The notes under the pieces were generated by a model that was not told where the DNA came from, did no database searches, and worked only from the letters and a program-made list of their open reading frames with translations. The position numbers were made by a program, and so were the translations under genes. Shown here piece after piece: positions 12,475 through 25,294 of a stretch of DNA of 64,000 nt; position 1 is the first letter of the stretch; each line of letters opens with the position of its first letter. The stretch comes from Phaseolus vulgaris (taxonomy: Eukaryota; Streptophyta; Magnoliopsida; Fabales; Fabaceae): assembly GCF_000499845.2 (NCBI RefSeq), contig NC_023759.2, positions 46,904,672-46,968,671 of the forward strand. The letters are read 5' to 3'.

Positions 12475-12960
12475 AATTTTTTTATATATATATAAAATAT
12501 GAAAATATAAAAAATAGTTATATTTAATATTTTTCATATTAAAATTTGGTCTTATAATTATAATAAATATTATAATTAATATAAATATAAATATTTCTTT
12601 ACAAATATTAATTATAATATTTATATTAACTATGAATATTAATTACAATTATAAGATCCAGTTAATATTTATATTAATTATAATATTTAATATTTAATAT
12701 AATATTTCTATTAATTATAATATTTCTATTAATTATAATATTTATATTAGTTATAACATTTATATTACTTATAACATTTATATTAATTATAAAATTTATA
12801 TTAATTACAATATTTAGTCTTAATACATATCCTTAAGTTCCACACTCACTCAATATAAACTATCCAGCCTAACAACCACACTAAACTTTTTAATATTATA
12901 ATTAATATAAGTATTATAATTAATATTAAATATTATAATTATTATTTGTTAATATATGAG
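12475..12960. repeat. Self-complementary ATTATAATTAATAT-rich repeat region, left block
   Basis: Dense repeats of TTAATTATAATATTTATA and its reverse complement, with AAAATTTGGTCTTATAATTATAAT facing AATTACAATTATAAGATCCAG at 12542-12665, which makes an imperfect inverted repeat. It is almost pure A/T, non-coding and strongly foldback-prone. Confidence 0.6.
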
Positions 12961-13085
12961 TTTTGGTTTAATTCTTCTATTTTTATATTTTTTTTTCATG
13001 ATGAAATTGTTGTTTGAATGTTAATATAACTGATATGTCAAGTTACATAATAGTTAATAGTTATGTATATCATAAAACCTTTTAT
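12950..13085 (+). mobile_element. LINE 3'-tail fragment, copy B
   Basis: A short copy of the LINE tail: ATATATGAGTTTTGGTTTAATTC, then a poly-T-rich stretch, CATGATGAAATTGTTG and GATATGTCAAGTTACATAAT, ending in an A-rich run. It matches the tail of copy A at 8270-8445 and copies C and D in reverse. Only the non-coding 3' end is present. Confidence 0.65.
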
Positions 13086-13089
13086 AAAA

Positions 13090-13400
13090 AAAATATTATA
13101 ATTATTATAAATATTATAATTATTATAATAAATCTCTAACTCAATCACTTACTCAATAATTGTTTCTTCTCAACCTCAATTCTATTTAGTTTTATTATAA
13201 TACATTATAATTAATAAAAATACTATAATTAGTTTAAATATTATAATTAATATTAAAATTTGACCTTGTAATTATAATTAATATTTATAAATAAATATTC
13301 ACATTTATATTTTATAAATATTAATTATAATTATTAGATCTAGTTTTAATATAAACAAAATTATTAATTATAATATATTTTTTAAAATATTTTAAACCAG
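13090..13400. repeat. Self-complementary ATTATAATTAATAT-rich repeat region, right block
   Basis: Continues the same repeat type as 12475-12960 on the other side of the LINE tail fragment. It includes another TTTGACCTTGTAATTATAAT / ATTATTAGATCTAG pair in opposite orientation. The LINE tail may have inserted into one larger AT-rich foldback block. Confidence 0.5.
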
Positions 13401-13569
13401 TTTTGTATAAAAATAATTATGTAAAGGGAAAAAAAAGTTAAAATTAGTTTTATTCTCTAAACTTTCATAATAGGAACATGAATATTATAATATTATAAAG
13501 TACTTCGTGATAAGAGTATGTTTGTGATGTAAAATAAAAATCAAGTTGTTTATTATCAAATACTCATTT

Positions 13570-15005
<1,436 letters not shown>

Positions 15006-15009
15006 CAGA

Positions 15010-15540
15010 CTAATCTAGAATGCAATGAATAATCTTATGTTACTTATTATCTTTTTGTCCTTACTTTTCTTAACAGCACCACATTCAAACACTAATGCCC
15101 TTACAAATTCACCCGATAAACAAAATCCACTCATATATAAACATAGTTCATATACAAAAAAAAATCCTCAAGAAATAAATATTCTCACAATCTTCGTCCG
15201 AAATTCGATAATTATATATAGAATTTAAAAAAAAAATTCCACCTCAAAAGAGTAATACTAGTTTCCAATAAAAACATAAAACACATGATAAATATATATG
15301 ACAATTAAGATGGGAAAACTGAATTATCAAATTTAAAATGAAATTTCAAAAGATCAAGGTGTATATAACAGGTATTGTCAAGCTTTCCTTTTTACATATA
15401 ATATTTTTTTCTAATTTTATTTGTCCATTGTTCACGACAAATTGATTTTCATACAATGGATTCGGAAAATGAAATGAAAAAAATTCTAAACTAAATATAA
15501 GTATTAACAGAAAACTTGTAAATAGTTGGAAGTGTTAACG
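15010..15540. other. Possible further LINE-derived sequence, otherwise nothing recognised
   Basis: The part up to about 15200 could be more of the reversed LINE. A plus-strand frame with a hydrophobic start at 15025 is judged a shadow of it. The remainder is AT-rich with no recognised feature. Confidence 0.35.
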
Positions 15541-15544
15541 GAAA

Positions 15545-15665
15545 AAAGTGGTGGCGGGTAGTCTGACAGGGAAGACATGGTGCAATTCCAGTGTTGTCAG
15601 GTCTGCGTGATTGCAGAGTGGCGCTCACATGGGTGAGTACATACTGGTTCGCTCACTTCCAGTCT
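15545..15665. other. Isolated GC-richer island of unknown origin
   Basis: About 120 bp (GTGGTGGCGGGTAGTCTGAC through GGTTCGCTCACTTCCAGTC) stand out from the surrounding AT-rich DNA. No protein frame, RNA gene or known repeat could be assigned. Confidence 0.4.
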
Positions 15666-17355
15666 TAGAATCTTTTTCAAAAATAAACTTTTCTACAAAA
15701 ATATAAAAATAAATTATTATTTATTTATTTATTTATTTATCCAACTTTATCTATTTCTTTTGCAAGTTCAAATTTGATTTCCTAAAATTTAAATTAGGTC
15801 GATGAATAATTCATCATGCATCAGAAAATCGACTAAAATTCAGTTGTTTAGAAAACAAATTCTGACTAGATTTTTAATTATTTAAAAATAAATATTAAAT
15901 ACTGTCTTAAAATCGATTTTAAATATAAATTGCAATTATGAATATAAGTTTAATGTAATTTTTTACGAAAAATTTAAGGAAAAAAATAATAAAATAAAAA
16001 ATTACATTGCAGTAAAATTTAAAATAGTTTTTTAATATTTAAAAATGCATTAGAAAGTATTAAATTATTAAAAATTGAAAGTAGAAATTATTAATTAAAT
16101 TTAAAATATTCACATAATAAACGAAAAATATTTTTTGTTAATAAAACTTGAAAATTATTATAAAAATAATATTAACAACGTAATTGGGAAATTTTATTTT
16201 AAATATGCATAGAAATATTATTCTATATTATTAAAATAAAAATGTCCTATTAAAATAATTATTTTGAAATATTGTAAAATAACATTATTAAATATCGAAA
16301 TACATTTTTAAGAGTAATTTTAAGATAGTAAACTAAAATATATTAATTGACAATGAAAGAAGTAATGACCATATAAATAATCTCATATGATAAAAAATTA
16401 TGTTTAAAGAAAATAATTGAAAACTAAGTTGAATTGATTAATATTATTTTGTAATAGCAATTATTAATTAATTATCGTTTTGGTATAGAATTAAAATGAT
16501 AATGATTCAGCCGACATGTGTCTAACATTATATAAATGATAAGATAATTTTAAGTCCTCTTTAAAAAAAGTAATAAGAAAATAAATAAAGTTTTTAAAAT
16601 TTATCTGTAAACAATAAAACAATAACAGTTTGAGAATAATTTTTTTAATGTTTCAATATGAAACAATTTTATGTCATTGACTTCATATTAATCAAACTTT
16701 TAATAATACTTTTAAAACTCTTCAATACTATTGATAAGATATTTTAAAAATTACAAATTTAAAAATAAAGTTTATTGCATGGAGTAACGTAATGACAATA
16801 AATTCTATTTTACAGTAAACATTTTCACAATTATTCAAACTTTAATTTCTTTTGTTCATGGTATACTAATCGATCATTTGAGGCATAAGTAAAAAATCTC
16901 ACTCTCCATCAATGTTTTGTAAACAATTTCTAATTTAGTCTGAGTTGAATTTAGTATATGTACTACGTTATATCTGATTTATATTATTGCTTTAAGAGTA
17001 CAAATGTCACGCTTTTTTTCCACTCAACTATTTTTAACTATAAACTAGATCATTTATTAAATTAAAACCATAATGCTGATAAAAAACTAAAACCATAACA
17101 TCAAATTTATACCCTCCTTCCTAAATAAAGACAATCACCATGTGTTTCTAACATTCATCTTCATATGGAACAATTTTGCATCACATATAGAATATTATTT
17201 CTTATCTTGTAATTATATTTATAAATTATTGAATCACATTATTTTAAGTATACGTCTCCAAAATTAACCAAAAAAATATCAGTGTACCTTCATTAATTTG
17301 AAAAAAATAATATACATTTTTGTTAGACTTTGTATAACACAATATTAAATAAGTT
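15666..17355. other. AT-rich intergenic stretch, nothing recognised
   Basis: Strongly AT-rich DNA with a short ATTT repeat near 15716-15738. No coding or RNA feature was recognised. Confidence 0.5.
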
Positions 17356-17359
17356 TGAC

Positions 17360-17712
17360 ATTATCAACCTAAACTTATAAAAGATATTTCAGCTAACCTA
17401 GCCTCCTCCGTCCCTCAGGACCAACAAACTTGTTATCCATCGATTATGTCTTTCAGTCTGATCTTAGGCCCTAACTCATTCTTCGTGGACGAATCTTGCA
17501 GAGGAACCCTTGAGTTTTCGAGGCATTGGATTCTCACCAAGATTTTACTTACACCAACATTTTCGTTTTCGCTTCGTCCAAAACTGCTCGTGCAGATCCT
17601 TCCCTCTAAGGTGAAACGCTCCCCTACCAATTCAATTTGACATCCTATAATTTCGATAAATCACTTAACCCTGTTCATCTTCAACACAAGATGACTCGAT
17701 GAATGAACTACC
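17360..17712 (-). pseudogene. Decayed plastid 23S rRNA fragment (NUPT)
   Basis: The minus strand reads like an internal part of bacterial/plastid-type 23S rRNA: GATGAACAGGGTTAAGTGAT, GGTAGGGGAGCGTTTCACCT, TTGGTGAGAATCCAATGCCT, AAGGGTTCCTCTGCAAG, GGGCCTAAGATCAGACTGAA, CATAATCGATGGATAACAAG, then GAGGGACGGAGGAGGCTAGG. Most differences from the expected sequence are G-to-A or C-to-T changes, as in methylated nuclear copies. About 20 bases are missing after ATGGATAACAAG, where the plastid sequence would continue into the GTGAATATTCCTG region. It covers only about 350 bases of a roughly 2.8-kb rRNA. It is a dead nuclear copy, not an rRNA gene. Confidence 0.88.
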
Positions 17713-17714
17713 TT

Positions 17715-19187
17715 TAATATAACTAACTAACTATATAAGATTTACTATAGGAAACTCATCCAATGTACTTTTTAAATACTCTAACCTCATTATTTTTATG
17801 GAAACTATACTTCATTTCGGAGAACTTATAACCATTATCATAATTTTTATTTCTTTAGTGAAAGTTGAATTGATATTCACTATAATTTTTAAATTTTTGA
17901 AATTAAATGTTTCTATTTTAAAAGGAAAAAATAGATTTTAAAAAAATAAAAAAAAACTGAAATTATATTTTAATATTACTTTACGGTTTGACAAATTAAA
18001 ATAGTGTTTGGCAGTAATAATTTTAATATACATACTTGATATTGACTAATAACTACACGTATACATGTGAGAGCAATTTTTGCTTTATGTACGCTGTGAA
18101 TTCAAATAAGTAATTTTGAATTAGTTGATTAATAATTGTAATAACCAAATACTAAAGAATGAAACGAAATTAAGCCAAGTTGTGTTATTTTCAGTTATTG
18201 CAAAAAATATTATTTTTTACCATGTTACAAATATAAAATATTTATTGATTTTGTGGATAATTAATCTTTAATTAAAGACTCTTCTAAATACAAACGAAAT
18301 TATCTGTTTATTAAATTTCTTTGTTATAATATGATTTATATTTTTAAACTAATATTTATTAATGATTTATAGAGATTTTTTTATTATAACTGTTTTTTTA
18401 CACAAATTTATGTTTATATTTTATTCTTATTAATATTTTATTTTATTATTTTTATTTTTTACTTTTAAAAGTTAACAAAGTTGTTTTTTTTTTAATTTTA
18501 AATTTATTTTATTTATTATCATTTAATTTAATGGTTTGTTACATGTGTTACATGTGTGTGGACCACATTATTTAGAGAGAGTGGACAAATTTGTTGTTTT
18601 ATACTATTTTTTTCAATTCTTATTATACAGTTATGAATTTTTCATTTTATCTTTATTAATATTTTATTTTATTAATTTATTTTTGTTATTTAGTTATGTT
18701 ATTTTATAATTTCATTAGTTAACAAATTAGTTTTTTAGTTTTAAAAATTTATTTTATTTATTACTACTTAATTTAAAAAAATTGGTACGCTGCAGTTTTA
18801 TATTTTTTTTTTAATTTTTATTATACAGTTATGAATTTATGATATGATTGACTATACATGGACGGTTTTAAATGATACTTCTTATTATTTTTTTAATTTT
18901 TAATTTGATTCAAATTAATCAATTTTTTTTTGTTGTTTTTGAATTTTGGCATGTTTGTTTTGGTAATTGTTTATTTGTTTTAAACTGATTTTTTTTTCTA
19001 TTTTAAAACTAAAAATATTTGTAAATTTATCATATATAATTACTATGGCTTATGTTTCATTTACAATATATCAGTAAATAATTTATGTGTTTTCGTATAT
19101 ATTTATATTTATTAAAATGTATTATAAATTTATATTATTAATATAAGTATAATAATAACACTGTTGATTTGAATTTTAATTTTAAAC

Positions 19188-19229
<42 letters not shown>

Positions 19230-19740
19230 GACGTGTTCTGCTAGTAAATATAAATTGATTTAAAAATAATTTTTTATATCTGTAAAATAACGAGTTTTAA
19301 TTTTAATTTCTATAATTTTGTTACTGTTATAAGATTTGAAATTATTATTTTTAATACTCTTAAAATTAAGAAATTGTTTTTTTAAATATTATTTTTATGC
19401 TTTCAAATTTTAAAATTTAATTATATAAAAATAAAATATATTTGTTACATTAAATAAATTAAAATACTCTAACAGTAATTTAACTACATATATAGATACA
19501 AGTATAATTTTTAAAATGTAAAAGATATATATTATATAAGTATTAATTATACACATAAGTATATTTAAGTTTTTATTAACAAAAATATATTTTTCATAAC
19601 TTAATTAGTTTCTTAATTTTATAATTATAATAACAATTTATATAATAATTTTAATTTTTAAAATATATATTTTTTAAATTGTATTAGATCTTTTACATTT
19701 TTTGAAATGTAACAAATATAAATAAATAATAACAGGGTAA
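17715..19740. other. AT-rich intergenic stretch, nothing recognised apart from a (TA)n tract
   Basis: Two short segments repeat near 18380-18540 and 18600-18780, both with TTATACAG/TTATGAATTT, TATTTTATT and TTTAATTTAA words, suggesting an old local duplication. No gene was recognised. Confidence 0.45.
19192..19226. repeat. (TA)n microsatellite
   Basis: Uninterrupted TA dinucleotide run of about 35 bp, a likely polymorphic SSR. Confidence 0.95.
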
Positions 19741-19770
19741 CTTAATTTTACGGTGGAACAAAGATGTCGT

Positions 19771-19790
19771 CATTGCGTGCGCAAGCAATG
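19771..19790. promoter_or_regulatory. 20-bp near-perfect dyad in bZIP promoter
   Basis: CATTGCGTGC followed by GCAAGCAATG is an inverted repeat with one mismatch per arm, about 90 bp before the bZIP TATA box. It looks like a dimeric protein-binding site. The binding factor is not known. Confidence 0.4.
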
Positions 19791-19879
19791 AGGCGCTCCT
19801 TTCAGGCACCTCGAAATTGGCCTTCATTGGAATTTATCTTTCTTCATAATTAAACACTGCCAACCCTTCGCACTTTTTC

Positions 19880-19887
19880 TATAAAAG
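19880..19887 (+). promoter_or_regulatory. TATA box of S1 bZIP gene
   Basis: TATAAAAG lies 525 bases before the bZIP start codon. With transcription starting about 30 bases later, the leader would be roughly 490 nt, matching the long leaders of S1 bZIP mRNAs. Confidence 0.6.
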
Positions 19888-20151
19888 CTAACCTCACCTT
19901 TTGTTATCACCTTCTTCACCAGAACCCTTTTCCCACATTTGTCTTCTGTCCCCAATTTTTCTATCGCCAACAACCTCTCCTTCCCCTGTTTCCTCCATTG
20001 TTCTTTCTTTTGTCTCATCTCGTTTCAGAAAATTAATTAGGTCCATCAGAAGCAGATCTGCTTCAGATCTAGGGGTTTCTTGTCCCAAATCACGACTTGC
20101 TGGAGTTTCAATTGTGTTATAAGAGCATAGACCTTTTGCAAAAACACACCA

Positions 20152-20172
20152 ATGTTTTCCGAATTTTTGTGA
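20152..20172 (+). promoter_or_regulatory. Small upstream reading frame in bZIP leader
   Basis: ATG at 20152 opens a six-residue frame (MFSEFL) ending at 20172, just before the conserved upstream frame. S1 bZIP leaders usually contain several small frames. This one has no recognised conservation. Confidence 0.5.
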
Positions 20173-20180
20173 CACACGCT

Positions 20181-20249
20181 ATGCGTCGAATTCGTCTGCT
20201 GCACTCGTTTTCCGTTGTGTTCCTATACTGGTTCTATGTTTTCTCATGA
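20181..20249 (+). CDS. Conserved sucrose-responsive upstream peptide (SIRT uORF) of S1 bZIP
   Basis: A 22-residue frame, MRRIRLLH then SFSVVFLYWFYVFS and stop, lies 156 nt before the bZIP start. The C-terminal block SFSVVFLYWFYVFS is the hallmark of the conserved peptide uORF of group S1 bZIP mRNAs (bZIP2/11/44/53 family). In the family, sucrose causes ribosomes to stall near its end and lowers translation of the bZIP. The family's peptide is often about 37-42 residues. Here the first in-frame ATG gives only 22, while the critical C terminus is complete. Two more short frames start inside its end, at 20236 and 20246, as in other S1 leaders. Control by sucrose is inferred from the family. Confidence 0.9.
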   Translation: MRRIRLLHSFSVVFLYWFYVFS

Positions 20250-20404
20250 ACTCCCTCTCAACTCCGTGATTAATTAGATCCGTCTCCGTAGTTAATTATT
20301 GTTCTATTATTCCAATAATTAATTAGATCTGTAGCTCCTATTTCCATTAGCTTTCATTTTTTGTTTGTTCTGTTATAAAATCAAATCCAATATCCCTGTC
20401 GGAA

Positions 20405-20839
20405 ATGGCATCGATTCAACGTTCGGCGACAAGTTCTGGATCTGAAGCAGGAGATCTGCAAATCGACGAGAGAAAGCGGAAGAGGATGTTGTCGAACCGC
20501 GAATCCGCGCGGCGATCGCGGATGAGGAAGCAGAAACAGCTGGAGGATTTGACCGATGAGGTTAGCAGATTGCAAGGCGCGAACAAGAAGCTTGTGGAGA
20601 ACATCAAGGCCAAGGAAGAAGCATGCGCTGAGACCGAAGCCGGGAACAGTATTTTGAGGGTTCAGACCATGGAATTGACGGAACGATTACGCTTCTTGAA
20701 CTCTATCCTTGAAATCGCTGAAGAGGTCGGAGGTTTATCCGTTGAGATTCCCGATATTCCAGATCCTCTCCTCAAGCCGTGGCAGATTCCTCATCCGACG
20801 CAAGCGATTATGGCCACCGCAAATATGTTTCTGCGTTGA
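20405..20839 (+). CDS. Group S1 bZIP transcription factor (bZIP11/bZIP44 type)
   Basis: Single-exon gene for 144 residues. The basic DNA-binding region is at about 22-45 with N31-x7-R39 in LSNRESARRSRMRKQ. The zipper heptads are L49, L56, L63, K70, T77, L84, L91, L98, and the C-terminal tail ends in NMFLR. Length, lack of introns and the upstream sucrose-responsive peptide frame all fit group S1. These nuclear factors pair with group C bZIPs and reprogram amino-acid and sugar metabolism in response to energy status. The start is the first ATG after the upstream frames. The exact orthologue (bZIP2, 11, 44 or 53) cannot be settled here. The short bZIP at 11073-11399 is a colinear, more diverged relative. 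Confidence 0.93.
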   Translation: MASIQRSATSSGSEAGDLQIDERKRKRMLSNRESARRSRMRKQKQLEDLTDEVSRLQGANKKLVENIKAKEEACAETEAGNSILRVQTMELTERLRFLNSILEIAEEVGGLSVEIPDIPDPLLKPWQIPHPTQAIMATANMFLR

Positions 20840-21119
20840 TCCATTTGCTCTCAGTGGATTTTATTTTTATTAGTTGAATTAATTAATTAGGGTTATTAGC
20901 GTGGTAACCTTTGTCATGTGCATTATTAGTGTTATGTTATGTGTTGTTTTGTGTCAAAATCGTGTGGTCCACAATGCTTTGGATTCCTGAGATGAACGTG
21001 AGGTGCAGGGTGTAGATGGCTAGCAGCGGCAGTGTCCCTTGTCCCTTTGCGCGACTTGTAATCATTTTCAATGGTGGCTGCTTTATTTTATAATTAAAAT
21101 GTTATCGTCGTTATCCTCT

Positions 21120-22160
21120 CAGCTTTAGCGGAAAGTCGCTTATTATTATCTAATATATTATTATCTAATAAAAAGTGATAATGTATGTTAAGTGAGGATT
21201 CTTAAAAGAATTTATAATTTTGTAATAATTATTTTAAAAATTATTTCGAAGATAGTTTTCAATCAACAGTTGTTGTAGAATTTTATGTTATTTAATTTTA
21301 AATTTATTTTTTATTATATATATTTATTTTTAAATCCATCGCATCAAAAATTTAACTTATTAAATTATATTTTCCTTTTCGTTTTTAATTTAAAGCTGCC
21401 CCAGTTTGGATAAATGTCCACCACAATTTCATGACATCGCAAGTCATGGATTATGAGACAACTTATCCAAAAGACGATGGGACAATGAATAAACAGATTA
21501 GACTTGGGATTAATCTTGATTGTGGTTAGTATTTATAGAAGTATGGACTTTTTGTAAGTAAACGCGTTGAGTATTCATGTTCTTACATCTCTCAATTTTC
21601 CTTTTATTTTATAATGTCATGTTATTTATCTTCAGTATTTTTACGATTGTTTTCTTCATAGTAGTTTTTTTAATAGTAATTTTATTTTTTATGTAAATAT
21701 CTAATTTTCTCTTTATAATTCTTTTTTGAAAATATTTATCTTAGTGGACGAACAACTCGTTATAGTGTATTGATTTCTAAAATTTCAATCGATTTTTCTT
21801 TCAGATGACATGTGCATCTATCATGACATTGTAGTGACTTTTGAACGCAAACATTAAATGTTTCCAATCAAAATTTCACTTAATTCAATATGTGTAAATT
21901 GTCACTAGTGTTATAATTTTCAACTATTCTAAACCAAGAATGATTTCTTGATTTACTATAACCAACAATTAAATCCATTCATACGTTAACACACTAATAA
22001 ATGAAATGAGTATCACCTTCAATTGAAAATTAATTTTCTTTTTTATTTTATGTAGATTTCGCCCCTTCTTTAGTGATATTTTCCAACCCAATTTGGGTAG
22101 CAAATTATGAAAAATGTGTTTCAATATAATTATTGCAAGTAGTTTGTGGACCATTAGAAC
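21120..22160. other. Downstream intergenic region with a nested hairpin
   Basis: AT-rich DNA after the bZIP 3' region. The only structure noted is a nested inverted repeat at 21405-21471 (outer arms TTTGGATAA / TTATCCAAA, inner arms CATGAC / GTCATG). No gene was recognised. Confidence 0.45.
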
Positions 22161-24104
22161 TCAACAGAGGTCTATCAAACATTCTTGAAAAATTTGTTTC
22201 AATAAATGAAAATTTTGAGAATTTTCAATGGACTTTATATTGCATAATGTTAATTGGTAATAATGGTGACAAGAAGGGAGAAAAAGAAGAAGGATTTTGA
22301 AAATTTCCCGTGGTGATGACACAAAGGGGAAAGTAGGGGGAGGGATTTTAATAACTTTTAATGAAGTAGTTTTACAAGGTTGAAATAATTTAGTCAATTA
22401 TATTAGTCTGGATTAATTTATATATTTTTTTATTGTGAGTTCTTTCGTTCTTCTTTCCTTTAGTGGTTTTATCCTATTTTTCTTAGGTAGCTCTCACCAT
22501 ACCTAACATAATTATTTATTGAGTGTTAATATGTTGACAATTCTTCATTACATTAAATTATAACTGAAAGAAAAATATATATTTTTATTAAAATAGAATA
22601 ATTTTAAAATTACATTAATTAAATCACAGTTGTAAACACATTTTTTCGATGTGTAGTTGTCAAAGTAATATTTTTCTTACTTATTTATTTTTCTCTAAAT
22701 TTTTCAACTCCAAACATTGTTCTTACTCTCATGCTTTCCCCACTCAAGCGTCACACCTTCACCTCCCTCCTATTATCACTTAACCACCATCCAACGATAT
22801 TTTATGAGCAAATTCGACGTTCTAACACGACTTCACTTCCTCCTATCACCACACAATCATTATTGGTTGACTCTATGAGCAAATCCAAAGAACCACAACC
22901 TCGTCTCCTTTCGACCACCATGCCACCACTATTTGATGACTCTCCCATTAGTAGTTCCAACACATTGGACTATATCATTCTATTTTTATTTATTATTTAT
23001 TTATTTTTGTTGTATATAATAGATTATGAATCTCACAGATAAAGACATGTTAAATACAAAATTAACGTGCAAGAAAAGATAAAAAAATCAATAAAATGTA
23101 TTTGATGAACACATACATAAATGAAGCATGATTTCAAAAAATAAAAATGTACAAGTTCAAACAAAAAAACAAGAATTACAAGGATGACGAAAAATAGATG
23201 ACAGATGTATTGATCAAATTTATTTAAGTTAGATTCACTTGTATATTTATAGATTAACTATAACAAACTAAATAATTGAAAACTTAACTAACTAACAAAC
23301 AATCATCTAACTATAAGAATAAACAAACATTAATGCTTATGATGATAAACATGTTGGACTTGAAAAACAAAGTCAAATCTAAAAAAAAATGTTTTCATGA
23401 TGATGTTTTGAAGATATTGTTGAAGATGTATTGTGTGTTGTAACTTTTATTATTTGCATGTTTTTGACAAGTAATCACAAGAATCACAATTCAACACACA
23501 ATCAAGCTTAAAATTAATTAATAAAAAAATATTTTTAAAGGTTAAAAACATGTGAAAAATGTTTAAGTTTGTTTTAATTTATTAAGTTTTTATGTATTCA
23601 ATTAAATTATTCTTAATATATTTTAGAATATAATAATCGATTATCTCATATTAACACATGAACTAACTGATTGAATCAAATAAAAGTTTAACTAATTTTC
23701 AAAATTTATTGAGAATAATCAATTATCCACTTAAAATAACTAATTAAATGTGTTTTAAATAGTTTTAATAAGCTTTTCCATAACTCTATAAATAGATTTG
23801 ATTCACTCTTTTACATATTTGATAATACTTTGAAAAGTGAAATCACAATAGTTTATATAAATTATTTTGACTTGTTTTGATTTTCTAAAATAGTGTTTTA
23901 TAGAGTGATAGTGCTTTCAAAATGTTGTGTAATGCTACTATGTTTTCTAATAACATCTTTATATTGTTGGAGTGTTTTTAGTTTGTTTCATCTTATGTGT
24001 TCAAGACTTGGTTTTGTTGATTTTTTTTCTTTGTGTGATAAAAGGATATGATATATCATCTTCATAGTATTCAAAAATTGATATTATTTTACTTCTTGTC
24101 TTGC

Positions 24105-24107
<3 letters not shown>

Positions 24108-24146
<39 letters not shown>
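24108..24146. repeat. (TA)n microsatellite
   Basis: Uninterrupted TA run of about 39 bp. Confidence 0.95.
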
Positions 24147-24150
<4 letters not shown>

Positions 24151-25083
24151 TGGTTGTATTAAACATGTAAAAATAATAAATATCAATTATTCTATGGTTG
24201 AACAGATGAGTGTGAATATATCATCTAATGTTTTATTTAAGTTGTTGGTAATATTTCGCAAATATTTTTTATGTAGAAATTACAGTGTCAATTTTTTTAT
24301 ATATATAACTAAACTTGTATTTTAACAATTTTACTTCTAAGTTCCACTTGCAGCATAATTATTATGGAAGTGGTTCGGAGATTGTGTACAGGGAAGGTGT
24401 TAGTTCTTGTTGCACGACTCAGCCTATAGTTTCAATGCCAATAATAATTTTGATAGGTGGATTTAGATAAGCATCAGCGTCAATGCATATCACCAATCAA
24501 TCATTAATTTCTTTTTTAATCAACTGCTAATGATAAACCGATTATATATTTAAGATGTGTTTCTGATAATTAGGATAAGATTAAGATATATAAATAAATT
24601 TAGAAACTAGTTTGATAACTTATAAGGAAATATGATAGATGTAATAGTAAAAATATGTATACATAACAAATTTTTCTTTAAAAGGGAATCTTAGCAGTAT
24701 CAATAGTCATAAAATGGTGAAAGATTGAGAAAGAAGATGTTACAATTTTTTCTCTAAATAATGTTGAAAATTACAAAGGTTATAAAGGGTAAGAAAATAG
24801 TTGTAGTAGTGATAATTGACTTGTTCTGTGAAGAAAGTGGTGGTTACGTCAAAGTAAGGGTGTTGTGAAGATATACAAAAGAAAAAACAAATTATTATCT
24901 TATTTTACGTAGCTCATCATCATTTAATCAAATAATAAATAAGACGGAAATAAATTTATAGGATAAAGTTATCATGCTATGTTGACTAATTAAATATTTT
25001 TTTTATATCATAATTATTATATACAAGTCTCTTTTCATATTTACTCAATTAAACATTCGAAATATTATTTTTTCTCTCTCTCT

Positions 25084-25086
<3 letters not shown>

Positions 25087-25130
<44 letters not shown>
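25087..25130. repeat. (TA)n microsatellite
   Basis: Uninterrupted TA run of about 44 bp, among the longest in the window. Confidence 0.95.
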
Positions 25131-25132
<2 letters not shown>

Positions 25133-25268
25133 TAACACATTATTCCCACAACTAATTAAAATTATCTTGTATTTCTCTATTTAATTTAATAGAACTTTAA
25201 AAAATAAACCTAGGAACTACAGCTGACAACATTATAATTTGTAAAAAAAATGAGTAATATTATTTATG

Positions 25269-25294
25269 ATATATATATATATATATATATATAT
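25269..25294. repeat. (TA)n microsatellite
   Basis: TA run of about 26 bp. Confidence 0.9.

Noticed and set aside
15025..15228. 67-codon frame with a signal-peptide-like start
   Set aside because: It is antisense to or next to LINE-derived sequence, has no known family and becomes low complexity.
17433..17640. Two opposite frames of about 65 codons
   Set aside because: They fall inside the plastid 23S rRNA fragment.
19901..20122. 73-codon frame in the bZIP leader
   Set aside because: It lacks an ATG start and shows Ser/Pro-rich leader composition only.
22731..23042. 103-codon frame
   Set aside because: No domain, no promoter or splice context, hydrophobic AT-driven end.
24001..24325. Frames reading YIYIYIY on both strands
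   Set aside because: Artefact of the (TA)n microsatellite.
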